A DNA stretch of 14,019 bases, taken from contig DASQVO010000206.1 in the NCBI GenBank assembly GCA_035640715.1, positions 1-14,019 of the forward strand, given 5' to 3'. The notes under the pieces were generated by a model. That model did not search any database and was not told the origin of the DNA. It saw only the letters and a list, made by a program, of their open reading frames with translations. Of this stretch, positions 12,758 through 14,019 are shown in pieces (the first letter of the stretch is position 1; every line of letters begins with the position of its first letter). This DNA is from DASQVO01 sp035640715. GTDB taxonomy: Bacteria; Actinomycetota; Actinomycetes; Streptosporangiales; Streptosporangiaceae. The position numbers and the translations under genes are program-made.

Positions 12758-13363
12758 TCAGGCGCCGGTGCCGCGGGTGCTGGTGCCCGCGACGCGGGTA
12801 GCAGTGACGTCATCACCCGGCGTGCTGGCCTCCGGCACTCGCGCGTGCGCGGGAGCCGGCTGCGTGGCCTCCGGGGCAGGCCGCTCCCTGGGAACTGTCC
12901 GCTCCCGCATGCCGATGACCGTGAACCGGCCGAGCGCTACCGCCGCGAGGAACACGATGACGACGCCGAGGCCGGTGAAGAAACCGATCTGCTCAACGGC
13001 CCTGGACAGGGTGCCGCCGACCGGGCTGCCGGCCGCGACGGCGCCGCCAGCCGTCCATAGCGTGCTGACCGCGGTTCCGATCGCGAACCAGGCGCCGCTG
13101 AGCGCGGCGAGCCACGCGCCGAAGATGGCAACGGGCCTGCTGGCGGTGCTGCTGACGATCAGGCCGCCGACGACGGCGGCGGCGGCGGGCAGGATCTCCA
13201 GCCACAGGCGCCCCGTGGTGTAGGTCCACGCCTTGTCCGGCGTATATGCGTAGTGGAAATATGGGCCGACGAAGGCTATCAGGCCACCCCAGATGCCGAG
13301 CAGCACCAGCAGCACTCCGTTGAGGGCGCCACGGCTCCGCGGAACGCGCAGCATCCCTGTCAT
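12758..13363 (-). CDS. Four-helix membrane protein of unknown function
   Basis: This protein is 201 aa from ATG 13363, chosen because GGAGGA lies nine bases upstream; GTG 13372 overlaps that site and is less likely. Four hydrophobic helices are evident at ~14-36 (GVLLVLLGIWGGLIAFVGPYF), ~53-72 (LWLEILPAAAAVVGGLIV), ~78-100 and ~124-148 (GFFTGLGVVIVFLAAVALG). The loop after TM1 is rich in aromatic residues (YFHYAYTPDKAWTYTTGRLW). The C-terminal ~50 residues are a cytoplasmic, Pro/Ala/Thr-rich tail. I do not recognise a named family; small proteins of this shape are common in actinomycetes. It is divergent from selA across a 103-bp gap, with no visible functional tie. Confidence 0.78.
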   Translation of the reverse strand: MTGMLRVPRSRGALNGVLLVLLGIWGGLIAFVGPYFHYAYTPDKAWTYTTGRLWLEILPAAAAVVGGLIVSSTASRPVAIFGAWLAALSGAWFAIGTAVSTLWTAGGAVAAGSPVGGTLSRAVEQIGFFTGLGVVIVFLAAVALGRFTVIGMRERTVPRERPAPEATQPAPAHARVPEASTPGDDVTATRVAGTSTRGTGA

Positions 13364-13453
13364 GACAATCACTCCTCCCGCGAGTGGGGGCGACGGAAGT
13401 TGTATCAGTCAAATACCCGCAGTGCCGCCTGGTATGCGTGATGACGCGGCGGG

Positions 13454-13459
13454 TAAGGT
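13454..13459 (+). promoter_or_regulatory. -10 box for a leaderless selA transcript
   Basis: TAAGGT is followed by seven bases and the GTG at 13467, the spacing seen for leaderless actinobacterial genes. The same bases (AAGG) could instead act as a weak ribosome binding site eight bases from the GTG, so both readings support that start. Confidence 0.4.
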
Positions 13460-13466
13460 CGCCTCC

Positions 13467-14019
13467 GTGGACACCCGGCGCCTCGTTCCGCGCACCGACG
13501 TCCTGCTCGCTGATCCCAGGCTGGCCGCTGCCGAGCGGAAACTCGGCAGGGCGCTGGTGAAGGCTGCCGTCGCCCGCGCGCAGGACCAGGCACGCAACGG
13601 GATGATCGCGCCGGACGGCGTGGCGGACGCGGCGGTCGCGGCCCTGCCGGCGCGGGCGGCGACGCTGACGCCGGTGATCAACGCGACCGGGGTGCTGCTG
13701 CACACGAACCTGGGCAGGGCACCGCTGTCCGAGGCGGCGCGGGAGGCGCTGCTGGCCGCGGCCGGCTGTACCGATGTGGAGTTCGATCTCGCTAGGGGAG
13801 TCCGCGGCCGCCGGGGGCGGGGGGCGCTCGCGGCACTGTCGGCGGCCGTCCCGGCCGCCGAGAGCGTGCACGTGGTGAACAACAACGCCGCCGCGCTGGT
13901 GCTGGCGGCGACCGCGCTCGCCGCCGGGCGCGAGATCGTGATCAGCCGCGGCGAGATGGTCGAGATCGGGGACCGGTTCCGGCTGCCCGACCTGCTCACC
14001 TCGACGGGGGCCCGGCTGC
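13467..14019 (+). CDS. selA: L-seryl-tRNA(Sec) selenium transferase, N-terminal part (cut by window end)
   Basis: SelA is a PLP enzyme that turns seryl-tRNA(Sec) into selenocysteinyl-tRNA(Sec) using selenophosphate. 184 codons are in the window. The translated frame reads RTDVLLADPRLAAAE near the N-terminus, then PVINATGVLLHTNLGRAPLS, TDVEFDLARGVRGRRGR, VHVVNNNAAALVLAATALA and EIVISRGEMVEIGDRFRLPDLL, all typical of bacterial SelA. The PLP-binding lysine lies beyond the edge. GTG 13467 is preferred because the SelA-like residues start just after it and a TAAGGT box sits seven bases upstream; an in-frame ATG at 13434 would add 11 residues but lacks a ribosome binding site. selB, selD, the tRNA(Sec) gene and a selenoprotein such as formate dehydrogenase are expected elsewhere, often close by. 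Confidence 0.95.
   Translation, partial: MDTRRLVPRTDVLLADPRLAAAERKLGRALVKAAVARAQDQARNGMIAPDGVADAAVAALPARAATLTPVINATGVLLHTNLGRAPLSEAAREALLAAAGCTDVEFDLARGVRGRRGRGALAALSAAVPAAESVHVVNNNAAALVLAATALAAGREIVISRGEMVEIGDRFRLPDLLTSTGARL

Noticed and set aside
13373..13466. tRNA(Sec) gene in the gap before selA
   Set aside because: No cloverleaf arms, GTTC-type T loop or CCA-like end could be found, and the gap is barely long enough.

Overview
The window comes from a GC-rich actinomycete chromosome. The signs are third-codon-position G/C in nearly all genes, GTG starts, TANNNT-type -10 boxes lying 6-7 bases from start codons, a DHA2 exporter with a divergent TetR, and protein families typical of Streptomycetales, Streptosporangiales or Catenulisporales. 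The genus cannot be told from the sequence. No tRNA, rRNA, CRISPR array, transposase or integrase was found.

Left edge (1-1213): the 3' part of a large toxin-like gene. Its C-terminal domain reads as a RelA/SpoT-type nucleotide pyrophosphotransferase fold. A 90-residue gene follows with a TAATG overlap and is the likely immunity partner. This part is clearly poorer in G+C (about 400-1170) than the rest, as expected of an exchangeable toxin cassette. Its 3' end runs antiparallel into the 3' end of a tetR gene.

1158-3602: a tetR/MFS (DHA2) pair facing away from each other, with two matching operator-like palindromes 41 bp centre to centre in the 93-bp gap and a predicted leaderless tetR transcript. 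This is a self-contained drug-export switch.

3603-8670 (all minus strand below the convergent gap): an apbE FMN transferase, a reduced NuoF/SLBB-like gene, an OmpR-family response regulator and its histidine kinase. Regulator and kinase overlap at TGATG. The set looks like the remains of a flavin-based electron-transfer operon. The NuoF-like protein has apparently lost its FMN-binding glycine loop and its 4Fe-4S cysteines, and no FMN-carrying partner for ApbE is visible. Three 11-bp direct repeats upstream of the NuoF-like gene look like an OmpR-type regulator site, and an exact 20-bp tandem repeat lies just upstream of the regulator.

8671-12504 (minus strand): a repeat-rich gap, a stand-alone CYTH (triphosphate tunnel) protein with a recognisable promoter, a protein-isoaspartate-methyltransferase-like enzyme of the 'FxLD system' type with proline/alanine-rich insertions, and a GT87 polytopic mannosyltransferase-like protein.

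12505-14019: a strong GC hairpin, a four-helix membrane protein of unknown role (minus strand) and, divergently, the start of selA (selenocysteine synthase), cut by the window end. selA shows that the organism makes selenocysteine.
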